Assembly (NCBI GenBank): GCA_009788055.1
Contig: WQSG01000003.1
Location: forward strand, 1 to 64,000
DNA: 64,000 nt
Source: Defluviitaleaceae bacterium
Lineage (GTDB): Bacteria; Bacillota; Clostridia; Lachnospirales; WQUN01
Reading direction: 5' to 3'
In this document: positions 32,798 to 40,858 of the stretch, one piece after another
How positions within the stretch are numbered: position 1 is the stretch's first letter
Layout: every line of letters starts with the position of its first letter
Program-made: the position numbers and the translations under genes
Notes under the pieces: model-generated
The model's input: the letters and a program-made list of their open reading frames with translations, nothing else
Told to the model about the DNA's origin: nothing
Database searches by the model: none

Positions 32798-33030
32798 GGA
32801 TACTCCCCCCTGTGCCATTTTTCGCAATCTTCGATGTTGTAATAAAAAGTCCTACCCACTATTATGTGTGGCATACCTTGTTTTCTCGCTAGGTAAATCT
32901 CATTTGACGAAAAGTTGTACTTACGCGCAAAGTTACTGGAGTGCAGATATTCGCGCCCTTCGTGTATGATGTTTTTGTATTCGCGTTCGGTATGTGATTT
33001 AGACGGAATATTTTGAAGTAGATTAGGCAT
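32794..33030 (-). CDS. Small HTH/excisionase-like protein
   Basis: 78 aa from ATG 33030, with GAGAGGTG upstream. The sequence HSSNFARKYNFSSNEIYLAR and MPHIIVGRTFYYNIEDCEKW has the winged-HTH pattern of excisionase/MerR-like DNA binders (helix-turn-helix, then an RTFYY strand). It overlaps the methylase-like gene by 4 bp and sits two genes upstream of the internal recombinase, so it could be its directionality factor. Confidence 0.6.
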   Translation of the reverse strand: MPNLLQNIPSKSHTEREYKNIIHEGREYLHSSNFARKYNFSSNEIYLARKQGMPHIIVGRTFYYNIEDCEKWHRGEYP

Positions 33031-33223
33031 TTGTATCACCTCTCTTTTTTTTCATGGTTTTTATTTGGTGTACCAGCATCAGCCCCGCGAGGACGATTAC
33101 TATTACCATGAAAATTACATATAGCGTCACAGGCAATGCGCCCAAGGGGGTAACGATGTAACTGCTTATGGCGTGGGGCGTAGTTTCTACTAATCCACCG
33201 CAGGTTTTGCAATAATCACTCAT
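33023..33223 (-). CDS. Small membrane protein with CxxC, 66 aa
   Basis: ATG 33223 has GAGG 10 nt upstream. The N-terminus MSDYCKTCGGLVETTPHAIS has one CxxC; then ALPVTLYVIFMVIVIVLAGL forms a transmembrane helix, followed by a Lys/Arg-rich tail (TMKKKRGDTNA). Predicted topology is N-out or N-in single pass. It overlaps the HTH gene by 8 bp. Function unknown. Confidence 0.65.
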   Translation of the reverse strand: MSDYCKTCGGLVETTPHAISSYIVTPLGALPVTLYVIFMVIVIVLAGLMLVHQIKTMKKKRGDTNA

Positions 33224-33235
33224 AGGCAACCATCC

Positions 33236-33648
33236 TCATACAACAACGGCCTCTGCCCAAAACCCGCGCTTGCCTTCGTTTTTACAGCGGTTTTCTTCCA
33301 TGCTTTTAGCATAGTCAGGGTGATAGCGTTCTCGTACCCATTCACGCCCAGCGATAATTGCCGCAATAAGTTCGTCAATTTGGGAGAAGTTGAAGTACTG
33401 CCGCCACACATTTTCATGCTTAACAAGCCGCTTCCCGCTGTAGCCCTTTAATAAATTGTAGGTGTACGTTAGGTGCTTTTTGCCGCTATGCCGGATATTC
33501 GCAAGCTGTAGGCGATGCCATAATCCAATTTTAGATAAACGCTTTCGGTGGTGTAGGCGTTGTACCTTTGCACAGTGAAGCCTTCGGCCTTTAGGCGTAG
33601 CACCAATTTGTCGGCGAGTTGTTGTATTTCTTTTTTCTTCTTAGGCAT
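33236..33648 (-). pseudogene. Conserved phage protein disrupted by a single-base frameshift
   Basis: From ATG 33648 the frame reads MPKKKKEIQQLADKLVLRLK through VYLKLDYGIAYSLRIS, then leaves into GIAAKST and a stop. In the adjacent frame the DNA continues RHSGKKHLTYTYNLLKGYSG and on to FWAEAVVV, stopping at 33236. Restoring one base near 33493 gives a continuous protein of about 137 aa with a coherent YLKLDYG...GKKHLTYTYN core, as in intact phage homologues I recall. Either true decay or a sequencing indel. Confidence 0.7.
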
Positions 33649-33910
33649 TTTGCGTCTGCTCCTCTCCACCTTCATGTCCGACAATTGCCGCCGCAATTAC
33701 GGTTGGCACAATTTTTAAGGGGCAAAAGGGGGCGCGACCTTCGCCATCGTAACCACTCGCTTCGCTACGCCCCTGCCATGTTCCTACCGGGTTGCCGGAG
33801 TGGTATTTCACATAGCACCTTATCTGTTTTCTGTTGTACCCGGGGGCGGGTTCACCAAGAAAGCAAGTGGCGCATGATTCCGGCACAGGCATTTCAAGAA
33901 TTGCCCTCAC
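33641..33910 (-). CDS. Small Cys-containing phage protein, 89 aa
   Basis: GTG start at 33910 with GGGAGGTG upstream, overlapping the radical SAM stop by 4 bp. The sequence MRAILEMPVPESCATCFLGE with later RKQIRCYVKYHSGN and APFCPLKIVPTV has four Cys that could bind zinc. It resembles a family of small phage proteins starting MPVPESC..C. The end overlaps the frameshifted gene by 8 bp. Function unknown. Confidence 0.65.
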   Translation of the reverse strand: MRAILEMPVPESCATCFLGEPAPGYNRKQIRCYVKYHSGNPVGTWQGRSEASGYDGEGRAPFCPLKIVPTVIAAAIVGHEGGEEQTQNA

Positions 33911-34623
33911 GTTGCACCTCCCATAGCTTTCCGCAGGTCGTCTTTGATGTAGTAATTTCGACCGTACTCTATGCACTTCCGCTCAATTTCACGCCCGACT
34001 TTCCCCCAGTCTGCTTTGTGCTTTACATAGTGTAGCTTGCCGATTTTGAACATATCCACAAAATCATACTCCGCAATGCCCTTGATAACGACATGGGCGT
34101 TCAATATCGGCTCGTATGAAATCCATGTTTTGATACCGCGCTTCTTTGCGCGTTCGAGCGACTGTACGCGCTCTTTGACAATGGCGGCGTTTGGCTCGGG
34201 GTTTTTATTCATTGCATAGTGTCCCGCGATGCTCACCCCGAACCAATCTTCCGCGTCCAAGAGGTCAAAATCACGCTCTGCACGAACGCCGCCCTTTGTG
34301 AGAATCTGCACGTTGTTTCCTGCGGCTTTTATTGCCTGTATAATTTCGCGGGTTGGCGTGGTATCAATTTCCGTAGGGTAAGGGTCACAAGAAAAGCAAA
34401 TATGAATCAATTTCCCTGTGATTTGTTCGCGGTCAATTTGCCGCTTGGTGGCTTCGACAATATCCTTGCGCGGTTCGACGACGGAATGAAATGTCTCGCG
34501 GTCACGCTTTAGCACTTGCGGCGCGTAACAATAGGTACAGCGATGGGGGCAGCCTGTATAAATATTTAGAGCCAGTTCGCCGTATTCCTTGGCGCGTCCG
34601 CTTGGTTTATAGATTGGTTTCAT
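33907..34623 (-). CDS. Radical SAM protein (SPL-like, phage-encoded)
   Basis: 238 aa from ATG 34623 with GAGAGGGTGGAG upstream. The CPHRCTYCYAP motif at residues 25-35 supplies Cys25, Cys29 and Cys32, the CxxxCxxC iron-sulphur site. HICFSCDPYPTEID and VQILTKGGVRAERDF follow the SplB-like TIM barrel pattern. Phage genomes often encode such enzymes; substrates are unknown and could be nucleic acid. It sits in a block with methylase genes and overlaps both neighbours by 4 bp. Confidence 0.9.
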   Translation of the reverse strand: MKPIYKPSGRAKEYGELALNIYTGCPHRCTYCYAPQVLKRDRETFHSVVEPRKDIVEATKRQIDREQITGKLIHICFSCDPYPTEIDTTPTREIIQAIKAAGNNVQILTKGGVRAERDFDLLDAEDWFGVSIAGHYAMNKNPEPNAAIVKERVQSLERAKKRGIKTWISYEPILNAHVVIKGIAEYDFVDMFKIGKLHYVKHKADWGKVGREIERKCIEYGRNYYIKDDLRKAMGGAT

Positions 34624-34877
34624 TTGTCTCCACCCTCTCGCGGTTGATAGCATATTTCCGGGCTGTAAAAAATATCGAAATCGTGGCGACACTCGGATTT
34701 CTTGCTACAAGTAGTGCAGTCATTTACATAGGCGACTTCACAAACAGTAATGTCGCAATTGCCACAGGGCGTGAAATCCTCAACGCCGCAACCACACTCG
34801 TATTTGGAATTGCACAGGCCATCATAGCCGTGTTCTTCCAAATAGCTTCTGATAATTTCACTCACCGTCATAGCCAT
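34620..34877 (-). CDS. Cysteine-rich small protein, 85 aa
   Basis: Start 34877 (or 34871) after GGAGGGGGG. MTVSEIIRSYLEEHGYDGLC opens a helix, then CGCGVEDFTPCGNCDITVCE and DCTTCSKKSECRHDFDIF form a dense Cys cluster, probably one or two zinc sites. It overlaps the radical SAM gene by 4 bp. I recall a similar pattern (LxxxGYDGL...CGC) from several phage hypothetical proteins. Confidence 0.7.
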   Translation of the reverse strand: MAMTVSEIIRSYLEEHGYDGLCNSKYECGCGVEDFTPCGNCDITVCEVAYVNDCTTCSKKSECRHDFDIFYSPEICYQPREGGDK

Positions 34878-35247
34878 GCCCCCCTCCACAGTCGTTGCAC
34901 TCTTGACACATAGAGTGTCCGTATTCCAGATTTTCAGGATTGGTTATTGTGCAGTATTTTTTTGTGTGCCACTCGTGTTTGTAATTTTCCCATGCCGTAT
35001 CGAAGTCGTCACACGCGGCTTGCGGTGTTCCACCAAAACCGGCAACTCCGGTGTGCAAATCACCGTACAGGCAAATGTAGCCGACTTTGTGCCTTGACAC
35101 AGTTGCACCATACAAAATGTGAGGTTTAATCTTTTTGCCTTCCGCGTACTTCAAATCTTGCCGTAAGCCAATGAACTCGTCCTTAATCCACTTAATCAAA
35201 GACTTTATCTCTGACATTATTTTGCCTTTAATTTCATCACCCGGCAT
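34858..35247 (-). CDS. Hypothetical protein with C-terminal Cys cluster, 129 aa
   Basis: ATG 35247 follows GGAGTGAAG and overlaps the C5-MTase 2 stop by 11 bp. The N-terminus is Lys-rich helix (EIKSLIKWIKDEFIGLRQDL). The middle is a beta/alpha segment, ILYGATVSRHKVGYICLYGD and FGGTPQAACDDFDTAWENYK. The end is MCQECNDCGGGHGYDGE, with closely spaced Cys and Gly. A zinc-binding accessory protein is likely. No family recognised. Confidence 0.65.
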   Translation of the reverse strand: MPGDEIKGKIMSEIKSLIKWIKDEFIGLRQDLKYAEGKKIKPHILYGATVSRHKVGYICLYGDLHTGVAGFGGTPQAACDDFDTAWENYKHEWHTKKYCTITNPENLEYGHSMCQECNDCGGGHGYDGE

Positions 35248-36724
35248 TTTCTTCACTCCAATCCAATTTAGTTCCACATAATTCCGGCAAATTTGCCCTT
35301 ACAAGTGCTTCCGCGAACGGTGGCGGCACGGCGTTTCCGCATCGAGCGACCTGCGCGGATTTAGTTATGGGTTTTCCATCGGGCCCTGTTTCTATTGCAT
35401 AATCCGGCGGGAAGCCCTGTGCGTTAAATAATTCGCGTGGGGTAAGCATTCGCAGGCCTATGTCGGAGATGGCGTATTGTTCGCCGTGGATTTTTAATAA
35501 CTGTGTTCGTATTTCGCCGAAGTGGCCGTTAGCCGCCGTTATTGTATTAAGCGGTTCTGTGAGATTTTGACCGCCGCGTGAATAACCGTTTCGGAAAATT
35601 GTCAAATGCGAGGTTACAAGCGCGTTGTGGTCTATGGCGGTTACTGTGTTGAGGGGTTCGGTTAAGGCGTTGCCACTTCCTTGGTGGCCACCGCTGTAAT
35701 ATTTCGACATGAACGCCATTACCAAGCCGTAGCGATTCGCGCCATCTGCTGTCAAAAGGGGACGCGACAAATCTTGACCGCGAACTTCGCGACTCGACTG
35801 TTCGCCGTGGTATTGAATAAGCGTTGGGGCGACAAGACCGTACCCGTTCACAGATGTAATTGTGCCGAGAGGTTCTTTACTTCGCTTTGGGGCGTTGTCG
35901 AATTTGAAATCAACGATGAATGGCTCCGGGTTTTCAAATACAAATTTTTTCAATCCCCGCGCTATGCGTCGGAGCGTTGCATCGGCAAGGGGGCGAACTG
36001 CACGAAGCCCGTACTGCGCGAATATTTCTTCCGACGTTGCAAATATCGAAGGACATGGAAGCGTCCATTCGATAATCTCTGCCGCCGTGCGCCAAGGCTT
36101 TAATTTGCCGCGCCGTACTGCATCACTTTTCGGGTCGCCGTAGGTGGGCTTTGGCCATGTTATTTGGCAACCGTCGCACCGGGCAATTAGGAAAAATCGC
36201 TTGCGGATGGTGGGTGCGCCGTAGTCACAAGCTTTTAATTCGCGGAAATCTACAGTATATCCGTGATCCCGCAGGGCGTTTATAAAACTGTTAAACGTGC
36301 GACCGGACTGCCCTTTTATTGGTCTGCCGTCTGCGACAGGCCCCCACGTTTTAAACTCCTCCACATTTTCAAGGATTATCACACGGGGTCGCACGGTGGC
36401 AGCCCATCGGACTGCAACCCACGCCAACCCGCGAATATCTTTGTCTACAGGCTTACCGCCTTTTGCTTTGGAAAAATGCTTGCAGTCCGGCGAAAACCAT
36501 GCCAACGCGACGGGTTTTCCCCGCGTTACCTTGCGTGGGTCTACATTCCATACGCTTTCGCAAAAATGCCGAGTAAGCGGATGGTTTACCATGTGCATTG
36601 CAATGGCGGCGGGGTCATGGTTTATGGCAATGTCTACACGCCGTCCCGTTGCAAGTTCAATTCCCGTGCTTGCCCCGCCGCCGCCTGCGAAATTGTCAAT
36701 TATGAGTTCGCGTTGTAGCTTCAT
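35237..36724 (-). CDS. DNA cytosine-5 methyltransferase 2
   Basis: 495 aa. Motif I is LIIDNFAGGGGASTGIEL (residues 7-24). Motif IV is WFSPDCKHFSKA with Cys81, the PDC form found in a phage group rather than the usual PC-Q/N. ENV motif VI is at 119-121. The middle holds four related segments (EPLGTITSVNGYGLVAP, RPLLTADGANRYGLVM, EPLNTVTAIDHNALVTSH, EPLNTITAANGH), typical of this subfamily. It ends with an RCGNAVPPPFAEAL motif X. No restriction partner nearby. Confidence 0.93.
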   Translation of the reverse strand: MKLQRELIIDNFAGGGGASTGIELATGRRVDIAINHDPAAIAMHMVNHPLTRHFCESVWNVDPRKVTRGKPVALAWFSPDCKHFSKAKGGKPVDKDIRGLAWVAVRWAATVRPRVIILENVEEFKTWGPVADGRPIKGQSGRTFNSFINALRDHGYTVDFRELKACDYGAPTIRKRFFLIARCDGCQITWPKPTYGDPKSDAVRRGKLKPWRTAAEIIEWTLPCPSIFATSEEIFAQYGLRAVRPLADATLRRIARGLKKFVFENPEPFIVDFKFDNAPKRSKEPLGTITSVNGYGLVAPTLIQYHGEQSSREVRGQDLSRPLLTADGANRYGLVMAFMSKYYSGGHQGSGNALTEPLNTVTAIDHNALVTSHLTIFRNGYSRGGQNLTEPLNTITAANGHFGEIRTQLLKIHGEQYAISDIGLRMLTPRELFNAQGFPPDYAIETGPDGKPITKSAQVARCGNAVPPPFAEALVRANLPELCGTKLDWSEENAG

Positions 36725-37158
36725 GGTCTATACCAATGAGGAACGTACACATTGATATATCCGTTGGAATCGGGGGTAATTGCCGATTCGTGGTCGCGGA
36801 AGCACTCCGGGTAGCGATATCTGTTCCAACGCTCGTCTTTGCGGCTAAACCAAATTTGCAACCAGATATAGTGCAGTTTCTTGGCTTGGGTTTTGAGTTT
36901 GTTAAGAGTTTCGTCGTCAATCGCGAAATCGCCAAAGAATCTTACGGTTAATTCTTCGTCGAAAACAAACTGCATGGAGATTTCGTTTTTCTTTGCGGCG
37001 GAATCACCTTCCAGCGACATTTGCATCGTATTCTCAAGGCTCGGAGTTATGGTAAACATCATGGGGAATCGTTCTTTTTTGACGCTAAACTCCAGCCCGT
37101 TATTTTCACAGAGAATTTCGAGTTTTTCATACGCAGCATTCCATTTATTGTCTAGCAT
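36721..37158 (-). CDS. Hypothetical protein, 145 aa
   Basis: ATG at 37158 with GGGAGGTG upstream. It starts MLDNKWNAAYEKLEILCENN, followed by beta strands (FSVKKERFPMMFTITPSLEN) and AKKLHYIWLQIWFSRKDERW and ends HESAITPDSNGYINVYVPHW. The fold looks alpha/beta. It overlaps both neighbours by a few bases and so is translated with them. No family recognised. Confidence 0.6.
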   Translation of the reverse strand: MLDNKWNAAYEKLEILCENNGLEFSVKKERFPMMFTITPSLENTMQMSLEGDSAAKKNEISMQFVFDEELTVRFFGDFAIDDETLNKLKTQAKKLHYIWLQIWFSRKDERWNRYRYPECFRDHESAITPDSNGYINVYVPHWYRP

Positions 37159-37598
37159 GAAAGCACCTCCCGAAAGTCTATCTTTGGATTTTGAAATTCA
37201 AACAAATTGCGTTTTACAATGTACGCTTTGTCCTTTGCCGTGGCAGGGGATTTTACGTCTTCGACAATAACCATAAATGGCATTGCCCCTTCACCAACCA
37301 ATCCGTTTATCCACGCAAGCCGATTGGTTTCAATGTCCTTCCCGTTGCCGGTGTATAACTCTAAATACCTAAAATCCGCCGTATACGTAACCGCCCTGCG
37401 TTTTTTAGTTTTTGGTACAAGCGTGAATTTCGGTTGCAATTCGAGTTGGAGTATTTCCCCTGCCTTTTCAAGCAACTTCAATTCGTGATACCGCAGGGCT
37501 TCCGCCTTACTGTCGAAAGTATGACCGTCAAGTGTGGTCTTTTGATTGCCATACTTACTGCGGGATTTTCCTTTCGGATAAATTTTTGTGGTAGTCAT
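37152..37598 (-). CDS. DUF1064 family protein, putative nuclease
   Basis: 148 aa. SRSKYGNQKTTLDGHTFDSK near residue 12-31, EALRYHELKLLEKAGEI, QPKFTLVP, YTADFRYLE and EDVKSPATAKDKAYIVKRNL are the family hallmarks; the Asp, Glu and Lys positions form a PDDEXK-like nuclease site. DUF1064 proteins are common in phage replication modules and may act as junction or nicking nucleases. Its ATG directly follows the ParB stop (TAA-ATG). Confidence 0.85.
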   Translation of the reverse strand: MTTTKIYPKGKSRSKYGNQKTTLDGHTFDSKAEALRYHELKLLEKAGEILQLELQPKFTLVPKTKKRRAVTYTADFRYLELYTGNGKDIETNRLAWINGLVGEGAMPFMVIVEDVKSPATAKDKAYIVKRNLFEFQNPKIDFREVLSC

Positions 37599-38999
37599 TT
37601 ACACGACCCCCTGTGAAAAAAGATGATGTGTGCCGTCTTGCAGGGCTCTTTCTTCGTCGGACATTTCGTAGCCGACTTCCAAGAGAAAGGCATAAATGCG
37701 GTCTGTATCGGGGCTTTCTTTGTGCTTGCTACTGTGGTCGAAATATTGAGAACTATAGTTGTTGTCGTCCATGCCATTCACATATGCGGCAACCAAAAGG
37801 GCTTTTTCGGATGAGTTCGCAACGGCGTGGTCAACACGAGATTCATCTTCTGTGTCGTCATTGTTAAAACCAAATCCCATCATTACGGCAAAATCATTAG
37901 CCAGTCCCCAATTTCGCCCACCTGAAAGAATTGACTGCGCCGCGAATTTCACAATCGCGCTTATGTGATTGGTGGGGTTAAGGTCTTTTATGAATTGCCG
38001 CCGCATTTCATAGGCGCGGCGTGATATTTCTTCGAGTTGGGATTTTATGGCGTTGCGCCGCTCTTGGGCTTCATCTTCTTCGCTTTGCGCTTCAAGTTCG
38101 TGCGCCGGGACTGCGCGGAGAAGCCTTATGTTGTGTCCATCATCGAGGAAGAAATAGTTTACGGTATCGGTATCGCCCGGCATATCGTGCGGAGAATTTG
38201 CGTTTAACCATTTTGCAACCCGCAGGGTTTCGTCAATATCGTCATCATCCGCGATTTCCTCGGCAAAGGTTATAAGCCAATCGCGCAGTTCCCTTCGCTT
38301 TTCAGCCAATTTTTCCCTATCGATTGCCGATTTTACTTTCCAATTGAAATTAGGTGTGCCGATAACATCCAGTGCCTCGTTTTTCAATTCGGGGTCGGTG
38401 ATTTTATCCAGTTCGGCGTAATCTTCAAGGGTTGCACCACGGGCTTCAGCCGCTTTAAATTTTTCTTTGTCGAGAGCGAGAAGTTTTACACGGGTGCGTA
38501 CTTTGGTTTGGGAAAATCCTGTTTTCTCGGCAATGGATGTAACACTTTCCCCAAAATCAAGCAATAGCTGTATTCCTTGCGCTTCTTCGTATCTGGTTAG
38601 GTCTTCCCGTTGCATATTCTCAAGCAACATGGTCGCTATTTGGGTAGCGTCGTCCATTTCTACGATGGCGCAGGGTACTTCCGTAAGCCCGGCAAGTTGC
38701 GCGGCAGCTGTCCGGCGGTGTCCAATGATTACGGTGTACTCGCCGTGGTTTTCCCAATGGGCGCAGGGTTCGTGTTTACCTTGAACTGCGCCGGTGTGAC
38801 CGTCCTTGCATTCCGCATTATTTCGGTTTAGCTTCGCACATGACGCACAGAATCCCGTCGGAAATTTCGGAACAACGGTTAAGTTTTGCAAAATGCCCTG
38901 TGTCTTGATACTTTCTGCCAGTTCGGAAAGGTCCCCTAATTCCAAACGTGGGTTGTTCGGGTGCGGATGAATTTTGTTGATGTCGATGTTTTGCAGCAT
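37599..38999 (-). CDS. ParB/RepB/Spo0J-family protein
   Basis: 466 aa. The ParB N-terminal domain begins MLQNIDINKIHPHPNNPRLE and has YTVIIGHRRTAAAQLAGL near residue 90-107. Between them sits a Cys-rich insertion (CASCAKLNRNNAECK and CAHW). An HTH domain follows (GESVTSIAEKTGFSQTKVRT), and a long C-terminal part ends with no known motif. No ParA ATPase gene is adjacent, so it may regulate replication or chromatin rather than partition. Confidence 0.88.
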   Translation of the reverse strand: MLQNIDINKIHPHPNNPRLELGDLSELAESIKTQGILQNLTVVPKFPTGFCASCAKLNRNNAECKDGHTGAVQGKHEPCAHWENHGEYTVIIGHRRTAAAQLAGLTEVPCAIVEMDDATQIATMLLENMQREDLTRYEEAQGIQLLLDFGESVTSIAEKTGFSQTKVRTRVKLLALDKEKFKAAEARGATLEDYAELDKITDPELKNEALDVIGTPNFNWKVKSAIDREKLAEKRRELRDWLITFAEEIADDDDIDETLRVAKWLNANSPHDMPGDTDTVNYFFLDDGHNIRLLRAVPAHELEAQSEEDEAQERRNAIKSQLEEISRRAYEMRRQFIKDLNPTNHISAIVKFAAQSILSGGRNWGLANDFAVMMGFGFNNDDTEDESRVDHAVANSSEKALLVAAYVNGMDDNNYSSQYFDHSSKHKESPDTDRIYAFLLEVGYEMSDEERALQDGTHHLFSQGVV

Positions 39000-39023
39000 G
39001 GTTAATCCTCCTATGTTAAATTT

Positions 39024-39908
39024 TTATGAAGCCTTGGAAAGTCGGAACTTCTCCGCAAATGTAAGGTGACGCGACGGCGCACATTCAGCCGGAGCGAGTG
39101 CTTCGGAACGACTGCAAACCAGTTCCCCATCGCGCCGTAGCTTGATTAAAAGCGTGGGCGTTAATGTGCCACTTTCTTTGAATGAGCCGTGGGGGAGTTC
39201 GATTATTTCCGCGCCATGCCCATCAAGCCACTCACGGAACTCCACTGCTTTTTTGTTGTCGCGCCATTGCCATGATGTACTTGCTACCGAAACCAATATT
39301 CCGCCGGGTCGGAGCATTTCAAACGCGGAGCGGATATGAGAGATGTCTTGTTGTTTGGAAAATGGAGGGTTCATTATGACGTGGGTAAAGTCACTTTTGA
39401 TTTTGCCGTCGGTGGCTTCTGCTGCGAAATCAAGGAAGTTCACTCCGGTTATAGCCGTGTAGGGCTTTTCTTTGAGAAGATTTGCCATATCGGGGTTTAA
39501 CTCGATGCCAAAAACATTAAATTTCCATGAATTTTCGCCGCAGTATTCCCAAACCACATCAGCCAAATCACCCTTTCCGATTGACGGCTCCAAAACATTG
39601 CTTCCCTCGCACAACTCGGCTATTTCGCACATTTTCACTGCCACATCTCGCGGCGTAGGGAAAAATTGATACACTTTTTTCATGTCCTCGGTTTCCCCTG
39701 TTAAAATCAAGGCTTCCAAGGCTTCTGCTGGGTCATCCTCGAAAATGTGACCTTTCGCCGAGCGATTCCACTTGCCGCCGATATTTTCAAGGCATTTGTT
39801 GACTGCCGTGTAGACTTTGCGGTCTAACTGCTCAGGCGGCAAAAATACGGTGTGACCTTCGATGCGGCAATTATCCAAAATCGCCAGTATTTCTTGCGGT
39901 ATTTTCAC
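39024..39908 (-). CDS. N6-adenine-specific DNA methyltransferase
   Basis: 294 aa. Motif I is VLEPSIGKGDLADVVW (about 105-120) with QFFPTPRDVAVKMC before it; motif IV is IMNPPFSK (180-183 NPPF). The N-terminal 70 residues form a DUF4942-like extension (LDRKVYTAVNKCLENIGGKW). The end carries EALAPAECAPSRHLTFAEKF. It overlaps the DnaC-like gene by 4 bp. Probably modifies phage DNA during replication; target unknown. Confidence 0.9.
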   Translation of the reverse strand: MKIPQEILAILDNCRIEGHTVFLPPEQLDRKVYTAVNKCLENIGGKWNRSAKGHIFEDDPAEALEALILTGETEDMKKVYQFFPTPRDVAVKMCEIAELCEGSNVLEPSIGKGDLADVVWEYCGENSWKFNVFGIELNPDMANLLKEKPYTAITGVNFLDFAAEATDGKIKSDFTHVIMNPPFSKQQDISHIRSAFEMLRPGGILVSVASTSWQWRDNKKAVEFREWLDGHGAEIIELPHGSFKESGTLTPTLLIKLRRDGELVCSRSEALAPAECAPSRHLTFAEKFRLSKAS

Positions 39909-40858
39909 TGCTTTTCACCTCCAAGCCCAAGGGCTTTATATAAGTCGTTCCGATTGCGTTCGCCTTTCTGTATACGCCAACTGCCGCCGGTGACGGGTTG
40001 AATCGCACACATTTCCACGATGCGGTCATATATCCGGTTCGACTGGTCGTATTGCATTGTTTTTATATCAACCGTCGAAAGATTCACGCGCAGTTCATCA
40101 ATTCCGAGGTTTGTCGTGATAATTACAGGCTTTTGCGCCCGATACCTCGCGTCGATAATGCTGTAAAGTTTTTCGTGAGCCCACGGGGTCTTATATTCCA
40201 CGCCAAGGTCGTCAAGGATTAGCAAACTGGCATCGCTTAAAGTGTTAAGTACCGTGACCTCCCCAATATCCCCATGCTTGTTGTAGTTGTCTTTGATAAT
40301 CGCCAAGATGCGCGATACCGAAATTGCAAGGACTGACTTTCCGCGAGAGTAAAGTTCATTGGCAATTGCGAAGGATGCGAAGGTTTTACCGCTTCCCGCT
40401 TTGCCGTATAGAAGCAAGCCACGATTATTGGCAAAAACATCTTCCCAATTTTCAGCATAACTTGTAGCAAGGTCGTAAAGGTCGCGGTTGTCGGCGCGGT
40501 GCTTCCAGTTAGAAAAGGTCGCACTTTCGAATTGTTTATCCATCAGCGAGTAAACCCGAAATTTATTAAGCCGCCGCCGAAGTTCTGCGGCTTGCGCCCG
40601 TTCATCTTCGCGTTTACGCTCCTCTTCCTTGCACTTGCACATCACGCGCACTCGGCGCATGACATCTAAAAGCACAAGGTCTTTTTCCGTTGGGAAGCCG
40701 CAGTTTTCGCAAATCGCTATAGGCTTATTGAAATCAGCTTTTGCGCCAAGGGTTATCATTGTGGCGATGGATACGCATTCGGGGTCGTCACTCGGTCGGG
40801 ATGTTGCGGTATGGGTCGTCGTCTGTGCCGATGTTAGGCACTCCGCCAATGCTTGCAT
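39905..40858 (-). CDS. DnaC-like helicase loader ATPase
   Basis: 317 aa. Two Cys pairs (CENC at 50-53, CKC at 74-76) form an N-terminal zinc site. Walker A is GKAGSGKT at 152-159, Walker B LLILDDLG about 213-220, then IITTNLG sensor I. It follows the DUF4373 replisome-organiser gene, so the pair should open the origin and load helicase. ATG 40858 has GGGAGGG upstream, although it lies 71 bp inside the upstream gene. Confidence 0.92.
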   Translation of the reverse strand: MQALAECLTSAQTTTHTATSRPSDDPECVSIATMITLGAKADFNKPIAICENCGFPTEKDLVLLDVMRRVRVMCKCKEEERKREDERAQAAELRRRLNKFRVYSLMDKQFESATFSNWKHRADNRDLYDLATSYAENWEDVFANNRGLLLYGKAGSGKTFASFAIANELYSRGKSVLAISVSRILAIIKDNYNKHGDIGEVTVLNTLSDASLLILDDLGVEYKTPWAHEKLYSIIDARYRAQKPVIITTNLGIDELRVNLSTVDIKTMQYDQSNRIYDRIVEMCAIQPVTGGSWRIQKGERNRNDLYKALGLGGEKQ

